Part shown: positions 6,742 through 15,203 of the stretch, piece by piece
How positions within the stretch are numbered: the stretch's first letter is position 1
Layout: every line of letters starts with the position of its first letter
Assembly (NCBI RefSeq): GCF_014196745.1
Contig: NZ_JACIEH010000001.1
Span: forward strand, 1,302,001-1,366,000
Source of the DNA: Sphingomonas kyeonggiensis
GTDB lineage: Bacteria > Pseudomonadota > Alphaproteobacteria > Sphingomonadales > Sphingomonadaceae
Length of the DNA stretch: 64,000 bases
Direction of reading: 5' to 3'
The notes under the pieces: generated by a model
What the model was told of the DNA's origin: nothing
Databases searched by the model: none
The model's input: the letters and a program-made list of their open reading frames with translations, nothing else
Translations under genes and position numbers: made by a program

Positions 6742-9003
6742 ATGTCCGTGCGTGCGCGACTTTCGCTGCTTTCCCTGCCGCTGCTGGCGCTCACTGTCGC
6801 CATGCCGCAGGTCGCGCATGCCCAGCAGGCCGAGCCGCAAAAGGATGGCGAAGGCGACGAGGCGATCGTCGTCACCGCGGCGCGCACGGTGCTGCCGCCC
6901 AATGCGCTGCCGCTGACCATCGACGTGATCGACAAGCAGCGGCTCGACCAGCAGATCGCGATCTCGGGCTCGGTGACCGACGCGGTGGCGAACCTCACGC
7001 CGTCCTTCTCGCCGACGCGGCAGAAGCTGTCGGGCGCGGGCGAAAGCCTGCGCGGGCGCTCGCCGCTCTACGCGATCAACGGCATCCCGCAGTCCACCCC
7101 GATGCGCGACGGCAGCCGCGACGGCTTCACGATCGACGGGTTCTTCATCGACCGGGTCGAACTGATCTATGGCTCGAACGCGCTGCAGGGGATCGGCGGC
7201 ACCGGCGGCATCGTCAATCAGGTGACGGTGGGTGCGCCGAAGACTGAGGGGATCAGCGGGCGCGTGCTGCTCCAGGGCACGGCGGACAATGATTTCAGCA
7301 AGGACGGGCTGGGCGGCAAGGCTGCCGGCCTGGTCCAGTGGAAGTCGGGTCGCTTCGATGCGACCTTCGGCGCGGCGTTCGAGAAGCGCGGCGTCTTTCA
7401 TGATGGCGACGGGCGCCGGGTGGGCCTCAATCTCACCCAGGGTGAAACGCAGGATTCCAGGACGGTCTCGCTGTTCTCGCGCCTCGGCTATCAGGTGGGC
7501 GAGACCGGGCGGATCGACCTGATCGCCAGCCGCTTCGAGCTGAAGGGCGATGGCGATTACATTGCGGTGCCGGGCAATCGCGACACCGGCTTGCCGACCA
7601 GCGCGGTGCGCGGCGATGCGCCGGGCAAGTCGGCGGCGAGCCGCACCGAGAGCGTGGCGCTGACCTATAGCGACACCGCGCTCGGCGGCGGCAACTTCAT
7701 CGCCCAGTTCTTCTTCAACCGCACGCACGACACGTTCGGCGGCGAGATCGCGCCGATCCCGACCTTCCAGGATCCGGCGATCGATCCGACCTCGAAGCTG
7801 TTCGACCAGTCGGAGAACCGTTCGCGCAAGCTGGGCGCCAAGCTGAGCTACGAGCGCGCGGTGCCGGGCTTCGAGGCGCTGACTGCGACGCTGGGCTTCG
7901 ACGCGCTGGTCGACAAGACCGAGCAGCGGCTGATCGCCACGGGGCGTGCGTGGGTGCCGCCGAGTGACTTCCGCAGCCTGGCGCCGTTCGCGCAGGCCAA
8001 TCTCAAGCTGTTTGGTGGCAAGCTGCGTCTCGCCGGTGGCGCGCGCTACGAGAATGTCGCGATCAAGATCGACGACTACCGCACACTCGCCTCGACCACC
8101 TATGTCGCCTGCGCGGCAGGGCAAACGCCCGGGCCGACCTGCGGCCCGTCGACCTATGGCGGCGTCGCCGTGGCCGGCGGCAAGCCGAAGTTCGAGGACC
8201 TGCTGTTCAACGGCGGCGTGATCGTGGAGCCGGTGGCCGGCATCCGCGCCTATGCGAGCTATGCCGAAGGCTTCACCGTGCCCGACATCGGCCGCATCAC
8301 CCGCGCGATCAAGGTCACGGGCGTCGACCTGGACAACTATCTCGACATCTCGCCGATCGTCTCGAACAACCGCGAGATTGGCGTCGAGGTGAAGCGCGGG
8401 CCGCTCGACGGATCGGTCACCTATTTCTGGTCGTCGAGTGACAAGGGCCAGCTGCTGATCGCGCGTGCCGCCGGCATCTTCGACGTGCAGCGCCAGCGGG
8501 TGGAGATCCAGGGGCTCGAGGTCAATCTGGGCGTCAAGCTGCCGGTGCCGGGGCTGAAGGCGACCGTGGGCTATGCCACGCTCCATGGCCGCTATGACGC
8601 GGACACTGTGCCGGACGGCAAGGTCGACACCGATCTCGACGGCACCAACATCTCGCCGGACCGGGTCAACCTGGCGGTGGACTATGCCAGGGGACCGTTC
8701 AGCGCGCGCGTGCAGACGCAATTCTATCTGTCGCGCCGCTTCGACGGCAAGGCGCGGACGATCGACGATGCCAACCCGCTGCATCCGCAGAAGCTCTACA
8801 AGAACGATTTCGGCGGCTATGTGCTGACCGACGCCTATGTCCGCTACCAGACGGAGCTGGGCGGGCTGAGCCTGAGCGTCGCCAACGTCTTCAACAAGAT
8901 GTACATCGACTATAGCTCGGATACCCGCCTGCCGAATGACCCCACCACCTTCTATGCCGGGCGCGGGCGCACCTTCACGCTGAGCTGGGATTATCGTTTC
9001 TGA
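6742..9003 (+). CDS. TonB-dependent siderophore-type receptor
   Basis: A complete 753-residue outer-membrane receptor. It has a signal peptide (MSVRARLSLLSLPLLALT... cleaved near AHAQQ), a TonB-box-like EAIVVTAART at about residue 36, a plug domain to about residue 170 and a 22-strand-type barrel ending in SWDYRF. No N-terminal signalling (FecA-type) domain is present. The gene overlaps by one base (TGATG) with a PepSY membrane protein gene, the common partnership for ferric-siderophore uptake, and a candidate iron-response motif lies upstream. The ligand is not identifiable. No clear Shine-Dalgarno is seen before the ATG. Confidence 0.92.
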   Translation: MSVRARLSLLSLPLLALTVAMPQVAHAQQAEPQKDGEGDEAIVVTAARTVLPPNALPLTIDVIDKQRLDQQIAISGSVTDAVANLTPSFSPTRQKLSGAGESLRGRSPLYAINGIPQSTPMRDGSRDGFTIDGFFIDRVELIYGSNALQGIGGTGGIVNQVTVGAPKTEGISGRVLLQGTADNDFSKDGLGGKAAGLVQWKSGRFDATFGAAFEKRGVFHDGDGRRVGLNLTQGETQDSRTVSLFSRLGYQVGETGRIDLIASRFELKGDGDYIAVPGNRDTGLPTSAVRGDAPGKSAASRTESVALTYSDTALGGGNFIAQFFFNRTHDTFGGEIAPIPTFQDPAIDPTSKLFDQSENRSRKLGAKLSYERAVPGFEALTATLGFDALVDKTEQRLIATGRAWVPPSDFRSLAPFAQANLKLFGGKLRLAGGARYENVAIKIDDYRTLASTTYVACAAGQTPGPTCGPSTYGGVAVAGGKPKFEDLLFNGGVIVEPVAGIRAYASYAEGFTVPDIGRITRAIKVTGVDLDNYLDISPIVSNNREIGVEVKRGPLDGSVTYFWSSSDKGQLLIARAAGIFDVQRQRVEIQGLEVNLGVKLPVPGLKATVGYATLHGRYDADTVPDGKVDTDLDGTNISPDRVNLAVDYARGPFSARVQTQFYLSRRFDGKARTIDDANPLHPQKLYKNDFGGYVLTDAYVRYQTELGGLSLSVANVFNKMYIDYSSDTRLPNDPTTFYAGRGRTFTLSWDYRF

Positions 9004-10094
9004 TGCAACGCGGCGTGATGGGATGGCTGGACCTGGTGCACCGCTGGACCGGCGGCGTGCTCGGGCTGGTGCTGGCGATCATGGGGCTGACCGGCGCGAT
9101 CCTGGTCCATGAGGAGACCTGGCTGTCGCTGACGCTGCCCCATGCCGCCGATGTGCGGGTGGCGGACACGAACCAGATCGCCGAGGCGACCGCCAGGCTG
9201 ATGGCTGAGCCCAAGGCGCAGGGCATCACCTATGCCGGCGACCGGTTCGGGCTGCACCAGATCCGCATGGCCAAGGGCGCGGGCGCCTATGCCGACCAGG
9301 CGGGCAATGTGGTGACGGGCTGGGACAGCCAGTGGAGCCGGCCGGAAATCTGGATCTTCGACCTGCACCATCACCTGTTCACCGGCGATACCGGCGAGAC
9401 GGTGATCGGCATCGCCGGGCTGGCGGCGATCCTGTTCGTGATCACCGGTTCGATCCTGTGGTGGCGGACGCGCAGGACCTTTAAGTTCCGGCTGTGGCCC
9501 AAGCGGCTGAGTCGGCCGATGATCGTCATGCAGCACCGCGACCTGGGCATCGTGATGGCGCCGCTGCTGCTGCTCTCGGCGGTGACGGGGACGATGATGA
9601 TCTTCAAGCCGTTCGCGGCGATCATCACCATGCCCTTCTCCTCGCCTTCGGCCGATGCCGCGGCGATGAAGCCGCCCAGGATGAAGAGTGGGCCGCTGGC
9701 CGCGCATCCGGACTGGCGCGCGATCGTGCTGGCCGCGCATGCCCGCTTCCCCGACGCGCAGATCCGCATCCTCTCGCTGCCGCGCAAGGCCGGCGACCCG
9801 ATCCTGGTGCGGATGAAGCGCACCGGGGAATGGCTGCCCAATGGCCGCTCGAACATCTGGTTCGACGCCGCCGACGGGCATGTGCTGGGATCGATCGACG
9901 CACTGGCGCTGCCCAGGGGCGCACAGGTGTTCAACGGCGCCTATCCGGTGCACGCGGCCAAGGTTGGCGGGCTGCTCTACCGACTGCTGCTCACCGCTTC
10001 GGGGCTGACGATGATGCTGCTCGGCAGCCTGGCGGTGTGGACCTTCTGGTTCAGGCGACCCAAGCCGAAGAAGGTGGTGCGCAAGCCGGCCTAG
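9003..10094 (+). CDS. PepSY-associated TM helix protein (siderophore reductase-like)
   Basis: A 363-residue inner-membrane protein with four membrane segments at about residues 14-36, 132-153, 183-205 and 322-350, and a large periplasmic part between the third and fourth. The layout and conserved His in the helices (LVHRWTGG, LHHHLF, MQHRDLG, YPVHAAKVGG) match the PepSY_TM family (PiuB/FoxB-like), thought to reduce or process ferric siderophores in the periplasm. The start overlaps the receptor stop (TGATG), so the two are translationally coupled. The stop shares CTAG with the convergent prfH gene. Confidence 0.9.
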   Translation: MQRGVMGWLDLVHRWTGGVLGLVLAIMGLTGAILVHEETWLSLTLPHAADVRVADTNQIAEATARLMAEPKAQGITYAGDRFGLHQIRMAKGAGAYADQAGNVVTGWDSQWSRPEIWIFDLHHHLFTGDTGETVIGIAGLAAILFVITGSILWWRTRRTFKFRLWPKRLSRPMIVMQHRDLGIVMAPLLLLSAVTGTMMIFKPFAAIITMPFSSPSADAAAMKPPRMKSGPLAAHPDWRAIVLAAHARFPDAQIRILSLPRKAGDPILVRMKRTGEWLPNGRSNIWFDAADGHVLGSIDALALPRGAQVFNGAYPVHAAKVGGLLYRLLLTASGLTMMLLGSLAVWTFWFRRPKPKKVVRKPA

Positions 10095-10708
10095 ACCGGG
10101 CTGAATTTCTCTCCCCGATAGGTGCGCACCGCATTGCCGCGTTCGAGTGCGCGGTTCTGGTCCCAAAGGCCTCGCTTGCCGGAGGCTGCGCCGCGATCGC
10201 GCTGCGCCTCGAACAGCAGCGCCAGCTTGAGGCGAGCGATGCCGCGGTTGGCATGTTGCGACCGCTGGTCCTGCGAGAAGCTGGTAAGGCCGGTCGGCAG
10301 GTGGGTGGCGCGGACGGCGCTGTCGGTCCTGTTGACGTGCTGGCCGCCCGGACCGGAGGCGCGCATCGCCTGATAGGTGATGTCCATGTCGCGGAGTTCC
10401 GGAACCTCCTCGATGGTCGGTGCGCGCGAGACGCCGACGAACCAGTTGCGGCGCTTGTGGCGCGGCCGGAACGGGCTGGTGCCGATCCAGCGTATCGTGC
10501 CGGTGCGGGCATCGGCAAAGGCGGGTGCGCCCTCGCCGGAGACCCGCAACAGCACCGATGCAGCAGGTCCGGTGACAGGCTCGACCGGCTCGCAGACCAG
10601 GCCCGCCGCCTGGGCTTCGCGGGCCCAGGCGTGGACAAGCTGCTCGACGACCCATTCGCATTCCCTGGGGCCCTGGCCCGAGGAGACGTGGAGGACTAGC
10701 TCGGTCAT
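10091..10708 (-). CDS. prfH: Peptide chain release factor H-like protein
   Basis: A 205-residue protein with the class I release-factor domain 3 and catalytic GGQ at residues 121-123 (GPGGQHVNRTDSAVRATH). There is no codon-recognition domain. PrfH proteins release peptides from ribosomes whose decoding centre has been cut by a ribotoxin; the partner RtcB then reseals the 16S rRNA. That role is established for the family and inferred here from the gene pair. The ATG overlaps the rtcB stop (ATGA), so translation is coupled. The stop codon shares a CTAG with the convergent PepSY gene. Confidence 0.92.
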   Translation of the reverse strand: MTELVLHVSSGQGPRECEWVVEQLVHAWAREAQAAGLVCEPVEPVTGPAASVLLRVSGEGAPAFADARTGTIRWIGTSPFRPRHKRRNWFVGVSRAPTIEEVPELRDMDITYQAMRASGPGGQHVNRTDSAVRATHLPTGLTSFSQDQRSQHANRGIARLKLALLFEAQRDRGAASGKRGLWDQNRALERGNAVRTYRGEKFSPV

Positions 10709-11811
10709 GCGCGCCTCGTCTTGTAGGTGACGAGCGGGCGGAGCGTGGCGATCAGATCGACCAGTCCGTGCCGTTCGAGATCGTGCACGACCTGGTGGAT
10801 GTCCTTGTACGCCTGGGGCGCCTCCTCGAAGATCAGCTCGCGATCCTCGCAGATCACCCGGCTGCCGAGCGCGGTGCGTTCGAGATCGGCGATGCGGAAG
10901 CGGCGGGCGAGCTTGTCGCGGGCCTCGCTGCGGCTCCATTTGCGACCCGCGCCGTGCGCCAGCGAGTGGAGCGCGGCATCGGCCCGATCGCCCGAGCGGG
11001 GGCGGACCAGATAGGTCATGTCGCCGCGTGAGCCCGGGATGACGACCAGTCCTTTGTCCGCCGGTGCCGCGCCCTTGCGGTGCAGCCAGCCGCCCCGATG
11101 CGGAGTGACGCCGTTGTGGCAGATGTCGAGCAGGCGCTCTCCCTCGGTGCCGAGGCGATCGAGGAACCGATCGGCGATCACCGCGCGGTTGAGCTCCGCC
11201 CAGCGGACCGCATCGTCATGCTCGGCCAGATAGGCCGCGCAATCGGGCGTGTCGGCGGAGAGGGCGCCGACACTGTGGCGGGTGCGGTGCCGGTCGAGGA
11301 TCGCCTGGCCGAGACCGCGCGAACCGCTGTGCACCATCAGCTGGACCATCTGCGCGTCGAGGTTCAATTCGGCGAACAGGTCCGCGTCGAACACGTCCTC
11401 GAAGCGCAGCAGCTCCGCGAAGTGATTCCCGCCGCCGATCGTGCCGAGCGTTTCGACGGGGAGGGGCGGGAGGCCCGCTTCCGCCAGGCGCGCGGATGCG
11501 TCACCCTCCCACGCTTCCTCCAGCCCGTGCAGCTTGCGGACAGCAGTGTCGGGGCGGAACTTGCGCAGCTTCATGGCCGTCCGCCACAGCCCCATGCCGC
11601 AGCCGATGTCGCTGCCGACCAGATGCGGATAGACGAGCCCGCGCGACCAGAAGGCCGCGCCGACGGCGATACCGCGCCCGGCATGGAGATCGGGCAGCCC
11701 GACGACCGCGTCGATGCCGGGCAGGGCGGCGGTCTGGTGGAGCTGGTCGATCGCAGCCTGCTCGATCCAGCTTTCGGGCGAGGCGACGATGTGGATGCTT
11801 GCCGTGGTCAT
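10705..11811 (-). CDS. rtcB: RtcB-family RNA ligase, PrfH-associated type
   Basis: A 368-residue GTP/Mn-dependent RNA ligase that joins 3'-phosphate (or 2',3'-cyclic phosphate) to 5'-OH ends. Visible motifs are GSDIGCGM with metal-ligand Cys71, GTIGGGNHFAE (His130), MVHSGSRGLG (His161), CHNGVTPH (His232) and LAHGAGRKWSR with the probable guanylylated His286. It is shorter than housekeeping RtcB (about 400 residues), as is usual for the PrfH-linked group. A GGGGAGG Shine-Dalgarno lies 7 bases before the ATG. No RtcR/sigma54 control is visible; instead a sigma70-type promoter and a leader ORF with two hairpins precede it. Confidence 0.92.
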   Translation of the reverse strand: MTTASIHIVASPESWIEQAAIDQLHQTAALPGIDAVVGLPDLHAGRGIAVGAAFWSRGLVYPHLVGSDIGCGMGLWRTAMKLRKFRPDTAVRKLHGLEEAWEGDASARLAEAGLPPLPVETLGTIGGGNHFAELLRFEDVFDADLFAELNLDAQMVQLMVHSGSRGLGQAILDRHRTRHSVGALSADTPDCAAYLAEHDDAVRWAELNRAVIADRFLDRLGTEGERLLDICHNGVTPHRGGWLHRKGAAPADKGLVVIPGSRGDMTYLVRPRSGDRADAALHSLAHGAGRKWSRSEARDKLARRFRIADLERTALGSRVICEDRELIFEEAPQAYKDIHQVVHDLERHGLVDLIATLRPLVTYKTRRA

Positions 11812-11872
11812 GGCTGGACCTCCCCGGAGACGAGGAAAGACGGCAGGCGGCGGATGTAACTATTGAGCGAAG

Positions 11873-11892
11873 CCGTGGCGCTGGGGCCACGG
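11873..11892 (-). promoter_or_regulatory. Leader hairpin B before rtcB
   Basis: A perfect 7-bp stem, CCGTGGC with GCCACGG and a 6-base loop, 8 bases past the stop of the leader ORF and about 60 bases before the rtcB start, in the transcribed leader. Confidence 0.5.
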
Positions 11893-11899
11893 AAAAGGG

Positions 11900-11995
11900 T
11901 CAGGCGATCACAGTCGCCTGCAAGGGGCATGCCCATGTGCAGTGTTCCCGAACTCGGAAAATGGAAGTGGCGATGAGAGCGGTAATGGTCTGCAT
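11900..11995 (-). CDS. 31-residue leader ORF of the rtcB-prfH operon
   Basis: A 32-codon frame (MQTITALIATSIF..., ending ...LQATVIA) that starts with ATG behind a near-consensus AAAGGAG Shine-Dalgarno at 7-base spacing. It is the first ORF after the predicted promoter at 12034-12062, and its last codons and stop lie inside hairpin A. It contains two cysteines and one Trp, has no recognisable family, and could be either a leader peptide acting in cis or a small functional protein. Evidence is the signal quality and position only. Confidence 0.5.
   Translation of the reverse strand: MQTITALIATSIFRVREHCTWACPLQATVIA
11901..11920 (-). promoter_or_regulatory. Leader hairpin A, terminator-like, over the leader ORF stop
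   Basis: A perfect 7-bp stem, CAGGCGA with TCGCCTG, loop of 6, followed on the transcript by ACCCTTTTCC. It covers the last six codons of the 31-residue leader ORF, so a ribosome reading through would open it. It could work as an attenuator ahead of rtcB. Confidence 0.45.
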
Positions 11996-12033
11996 GGGCT
12001 CACTCCTTTCCTGAGCTTGGGGTTTCGGCGGCG

Positions 12034-12062
12034 CCACTAGCCGAATTGTTTCGGGAGATCAA
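12034..12062 (-). promoter_or_regulatory. Promoter of the leader ORF-rtcB-prfH operon
   Basis: On the minus strand: TTGATC (12062-12057), 17-base spacer, TAGTGG (12039-12034). The predicted transcript starts near 12027, about 30 bases before the leader ATG at 11995. The same architecture (TTGACA-N17-TAGTGC) precedes the tRNA-Asp genes. Confidence 0.55.
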
Positions 12063-12073
12063 TGGCGCGAAAG

Positions 12074-12104
12074 CGGGACCTTCGGACGACGCCAGAAGGT
12101 CCCG
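12074..12104 (-). terminator. Terminator hairpin after the SDR gene
   Basis: A perfect 10-bp stem (CGGGACCTTC with GAAGGTCCCG) and an 11-base loop, 8 bases after the SDR stop at 12113. No long T-run follows. It separates the SDR from the rtcB promoter just downstream. Confidence 0.6.
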
Positions 12105-12112
12105 GGCCGGTT

Positions 12113-12838
12113 CTACATGTTGGCGGCGGTGGGGCGGACGATGACTTCGTTGACGTCCACGCCATCTGGCTGCTCCAGGGCATAGCGGATCGCGCGGGCG
12201 ATCGCGTCAGGGGTCAGCGACTTCTGGCGCCAGTCCTTGAGCGCCGCGGCAACCTGCGGATCGGTGATGTCGTCGCCGAGCTCGGTGGCGGTGACGCCCG
12301 GCGAGATGATCGTCGTGCGGATGTCGTCATGCTCCTGGCGCAGGCCCTCGGTGATCGCCCAGACCGCATATTTGGTGCCGCAATAGACAGCCGCGGTCGG
12401 CAGGACGAGGTGGGCACCGACCGAGGCGACGTTCACCACATGGCCGTTGTGCTGCGCCACGAAGCGCGGCAGCACCGCGGCGATGCCGTTGAGCACGCCG
12501 TGGATGTTGACGTCGATCATCCGCTTCCACTCGTCGGTCTTGAGCGCAGCGAGCGGCGAGAGCGGCATCACGCCGGCATTGTTGATCAGCACGTCGACCC
12601 GCCCGAACTTCGCCTCGGCGGCGTCGGCAAAGGCAGTGAAGTCGGCCGCGTCCGTGACGTCGAGTTCGCGCCAGCAGATATTGGCGCCGAGTTCGTTCGC
12701 CAGCGCCTGTAGCCGGTCGCCGCGGCGGGCGCCGATGAACAGCTTCGCACCGCTCGCCGCCAGCTCGCGGACCGTGGCTTCGCCGATGCCGCTGGAGGCT
12801 CCGGTGATGAGGATGACCTTGTCGCTAAGTCCCGTCAT
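12113..12838 (-). CDS. Short-chain dehydrogenase/reductase
   Basis: A 241-residue cytoplasmic NAD(P)-dependent oxidoreductase of the classical SDR family. It has TGASSGIG at residues 12-19, NNAG at 86-89, catalytic Ser139 and Tyr152-x3-Lys156 (YCGTK). It is close to the YdfG/clavaldehyde-dehydrogenase-like SDRs, so an NADP-linked alcohol or aldehyde reductase is plausible; the substrate is unknown. The ATG at 12838 is chosen because it opens the Rossmann fold correctly; the frame is open further upstream. It diverges from an AraC regulator, a frequent arrangement in which that regulator controls the SDR. Confidence 0.9.
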   Translation of the reverse strand: MTGLSDKVILITGASSGIGEATVRELAASGAKLFIGARRGDRLQALANELGANICWRELDVTDAADFTAFADAAEAKFGRVDVLINNAGVMPLSPLAALKTDEWKRMIDVNIHGVLNGIAAVLPRFVAQHNGHVVNVASVGAHLVLPTAAVYCGTKYAVWAITEGLRQEHDDIRTTIISPGVTATELGDDITDPQVAAALKDWRQKSLTPDAIARAIRYALEQPDGVDVNEVIVRPTAANM

Positions 12839-12891
12839 GGTTCGTTCCTTCTCGTCTGGAATGACGAGGCAGGATTTGGGGCAGGGAAGGG

Positions 12892-12917
12892 TTCGGGCGG
12901 TAGAGCGATCGCCCGAA
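12892..12917. promoter_or_regulatory. Inverted repeat between the SDR and AraC genes
   Basis: TTCGGGCG-N10-CGCCCGAA, a perfect 8-bp dyad in the 150-base divergent spacer. It is a candidate operator for the AraC protein; no binding data. Confidence 0.4.
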
Positions 12918-12988
12918 GGGATTGCACGATCCTCCAAATGTGGATGAAGGAGCTTGCGCCCTTCTCCGGTGTGATGGAAGCAGGCAGC

Positions 12989-13885
12989 ATGCACGATATT
13001 GCAACCCTTGCCACGCTGATCGAACGGCATACGCCGGAAACCGGGATTTCAGGTACCGTGGTCCGCCGGCTGTCGCTGATCCGCGCGGACCAGCCGAGCC
13101 TGCCGATCCCTTCGGTCTATGAGGCATCGCTTTGCCTGATCGCCCAGGGGTCGAAGCGCGTATCGCTTGGCGATCATGACGTGGTGTACGACGCGTCGCG
13201 CTATCTGCTGGTGTCGGTCGACTTGCCGCTGGTCGGCCTCATGCTCGAGGCGAGCCCGGACGCGCCCTATCTGTGCTGCAAGATCGATCTGGACCTGCCG
13301 GCGTTGGCCGACCTGATGATCGCGGAAGGCGAGGCCGGGCCGCAGCACGACCTGCCGGCACTGGCGGCCTACCCTGGCGATGCCGACCTGATCGATGCGG
13401 CCTGCCGCCTGGTCAAGCTGCTCGACCGGCCCGAGAGCAGCGCTGCGCTGGCGCCGCTGGTCGAGCGGGAGATCCTGTATCGATTGCTCACCGGGCCGCA
13501 CGGCGCGACGCTGCGGCGCATGGCGAAGGGGGACAGCCATCTCGGCCAGATCAGCCGGGCGATCGCGCGTATCCGAAGCGGGTTCGACCGGCAGCTGCGG
13601 ATCGAGGACATTGCCGACGCGGCGGGGATGAGTCCCTCATCGCTGCATGCGCATTTCAAGGCGGTGACGCGGATGACGCCGCTCGAATATCAGAAGCAGC
13701 TCCGCCTGCAGGAGGCGCGGCGGCTGATGATGGCCGAGGGCGCCAGCGCGGGGTCGGCGGGGTTCGCGGTGGGCTATGAGAGCCCGTCGCAGTTCAGCCG
13801 CGAATATCGCCGGCTGTTCGGCGCGCCGCCGCGGCAGGATGTCGAGCGGCTGCAGGCGGCGGGGGAACTGGCCGAGGCCCTCTAG
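12989..13885 (+). CDS. AraC family transcriptional regulator with AraC_N domain
   Basis: About 298 residues. The N-terminal part (SLCLIAQGSKRVSLGD, YLLVSVDLPLVG) is the AraC_N sensor domain found next to SDR and aldehyde reductase genes. The C-terminal ~100 residues carry two HTH motifs (RIEDIADAAGMSPSSLHAHF and a second ending GYESPSQFSREYRRLFG). The ATG at 12989 (MHDIATLATL) fits the usual start of the family and has a weak AGG upstream; in-frame ATGs at 12938, 12944 and 12974 cannot be excluded. It is likely to control the divergent SDR. The stop shares CTAG with the convergent TetR gene. Confidence 0.87.
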   Translation: MHDIATLATLIERHTPETGISGTVVRRLSLIRADQPSLPIPSVYEASLCLIAQGSKRVSLGDHDVVYDASRYLLVSVDLPLVGLMLEASPDAPYLCCKIDLDLPALADLMIAEGEAGPQHDLPALAAYPGDADLIDAACRLVKLLDRPESSAALAPLVEREILYRLLTGPHGATLRRMAKGDSHLGQISRAIARIRSGFDRQLRIEDIADAAGMSPSSLHAHFKAVTRMTPLEYQKQLRLQEARRLMMAEGASAGSAGFAVGYESPSQFSREYRRLFGAPPRQDVERLQAAGELAEAL

Positions 13886-15120
13886 CCCGCCAGCACGCGA
13901 TCGTCGAACAGGCCGAACGCGATGGTCGAGGCATAATAGGCCACTGCCTTGTCGCGGGCCATGGTGCTCGCCCATTTGCGCATGTCGAAGGCGGCGTTCT
14001 GCAGCGCCATCAGCGTCTGCGAGGCGACCAGCGGGTCGATCGCGCGGATCGAGCCCTGGGCGATGCCGTCGGACAGCAGGCCGGCGAAGCGCCGGGCGAT
14101 GCGGTTCGAGCGGTCGATCATCGTCGAGCGGACCTGCGGCGGCAGGCCGGACAGCGCGGTGGTGCGCAGCAGCGGGCCGCGCTCGCTAAACTGATAGTCG
14201 AGCAACGTGGCGATCGTGCTTTCGAGCTGCTCCCAATGGGTGCCGCCGGCCGCCTCAGCCAGGCGCTGGGCATCGGCGATGATGTCGAAGCTGCGCTTGT
14301 AGCAGGCGATCACCAGATCGTCCTTGGCATCGAGATGGTGGTAGAAGCTGCCCTTGGTGACGTTCAGCTCCGACGCGATCTTCTGGACCGAGGCGCCGCG
14401 ATAGCCGAGCTCGTTGATCAGGCGGGTGGCCGCGAGCAGGAAGGCCTCGCGACCGGGCTCGGGCTCGTCATGCTCCAGATCGAGCATGTGCGGGGTCCAG
14501 GCCTCGCCCGGCGCGGCGATGCCGGTGCGGAACACGTCCATCAGCCGGGCCTCGACGCGGGGATATTCGTCGACTTCGTAGCGGGGCAGCCAGGCGGTGA
14601 GCCAGAAGGTGTTCTCGAGAAGGACATGGGCACGCGCGCCGTGGAGATCGGTCTCGGCGCGGCTGGCGGCCGGGCCCCAGAGCGTGCGCGTCTTGCGGAA
14701 CACGCCGCGCCAGCGATCGAGCAGCTCGCGCTTGATCGGGTCTTCCATGGCGCGCAGGTCCGAGAGGATCGCGAAGTCGCGCTCCTCGCCGCGGCGGATG
14801 CGGGCCAGCCGCTCCATGTTGACGTTGAGATAGCGGGCTACACGAGCCTCGGGCGTCGGCTCCCTGGCGGCATCGTCGAGCATTGCCTCCAGCCGGTCGA
14901 GCGTCTGCTCGAAGGCGGCGGCGGCAAGGTCTTCCTTGCGCTTGAAATAATAGGTGACCGACGTGGTGTTGAGGCCGACGCGGCGGGCCACGTCGGCAAA
15001 GGTCATCCCCTTGGCGCTCTGCTCGTTGATCGCGTCCGCAGCCGCGGCGAGGATTGCGTCCCGCTTGGCCTGGAAGCGTTTCGTCGCGCTTGCGGTTTCT
15101 AGTTTCCCCGGTGCATTCAT
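13882..15120 (-). CDS. Two-headed TetR/AcrR regulator (two TetR DNA-binding domains)
   Basis: A 412-residue protein with two TetR_N domains in one chain. The first HTH is at about residues 39-60 (FADVARRVGLNTTSVTYYF) and the second at about 243-262 (SVQKIASELNVTKGSFYHH). Each is followed by an all-alpha ligand-domain-like stretch, so the protein is in effect a covalent tandem of two TetR units. The ATG at 15120 (MNAPGKLE) is chosen; the much longer frame upstream is antisense to the dehydrogenase gene. It diverges from the ACAD10/11-type gene at 15262 and probably represses that catabolic operon in response to an acyl-CoA or similar ligand. Stop shared with AraC gene. Confidence 0.88.
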   Translation of the reverse strand: MNAPGKLETASATKRFQAKRDAILAAAADAINEQSAKGMTFADVARRVGLNTTSVTYYFKRKEDLAAAAFEQTLDRLEAMLDDAAREPTPEARVARYLNVNMERLARIRRGEERDFAILSDLRAMEDPIKRELLDRWRGVFRKTRTLWGPAASRAETDLHGARAHVLLENTFWLTAWLPRYEVDEYPRVEARLMDVFRTGIAAPGEAWTPHMLDLEHDEPEPGREAFLLAATRLINELGYRGASVQKIASELNVTKGSFYHHLDAKDDLVIACYKRSFDIIADAQRLAEAAGGTHWEQLESTIATLLDYQFSERGPLLRTTALSGLPPQVRSTMIDRSNRIARRFAGLLSDGIAQGSIRAIDPLVASQTLMALQNAAFDMRKWASTMARDKAVAYYASTIAFGLFDDRVLAG

Positions 15121-15203
15121 TGCAACCAGTCTAGCGGATTTGACGGCTAGCCAAAGCGCTTTTTTGAATCGAGGTTGTGCCGATTTTCGCGCCGGCCCGA
15201 CTT

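Noticed and set aside
6469..8784. A 771-residue minus-strand open frame over the siderophore receptor
   Set aside because: Low-complexity Arg/Ala/His composition typical of antisense shadows; it also runs through the real start region of the orphan 121-residue gene.
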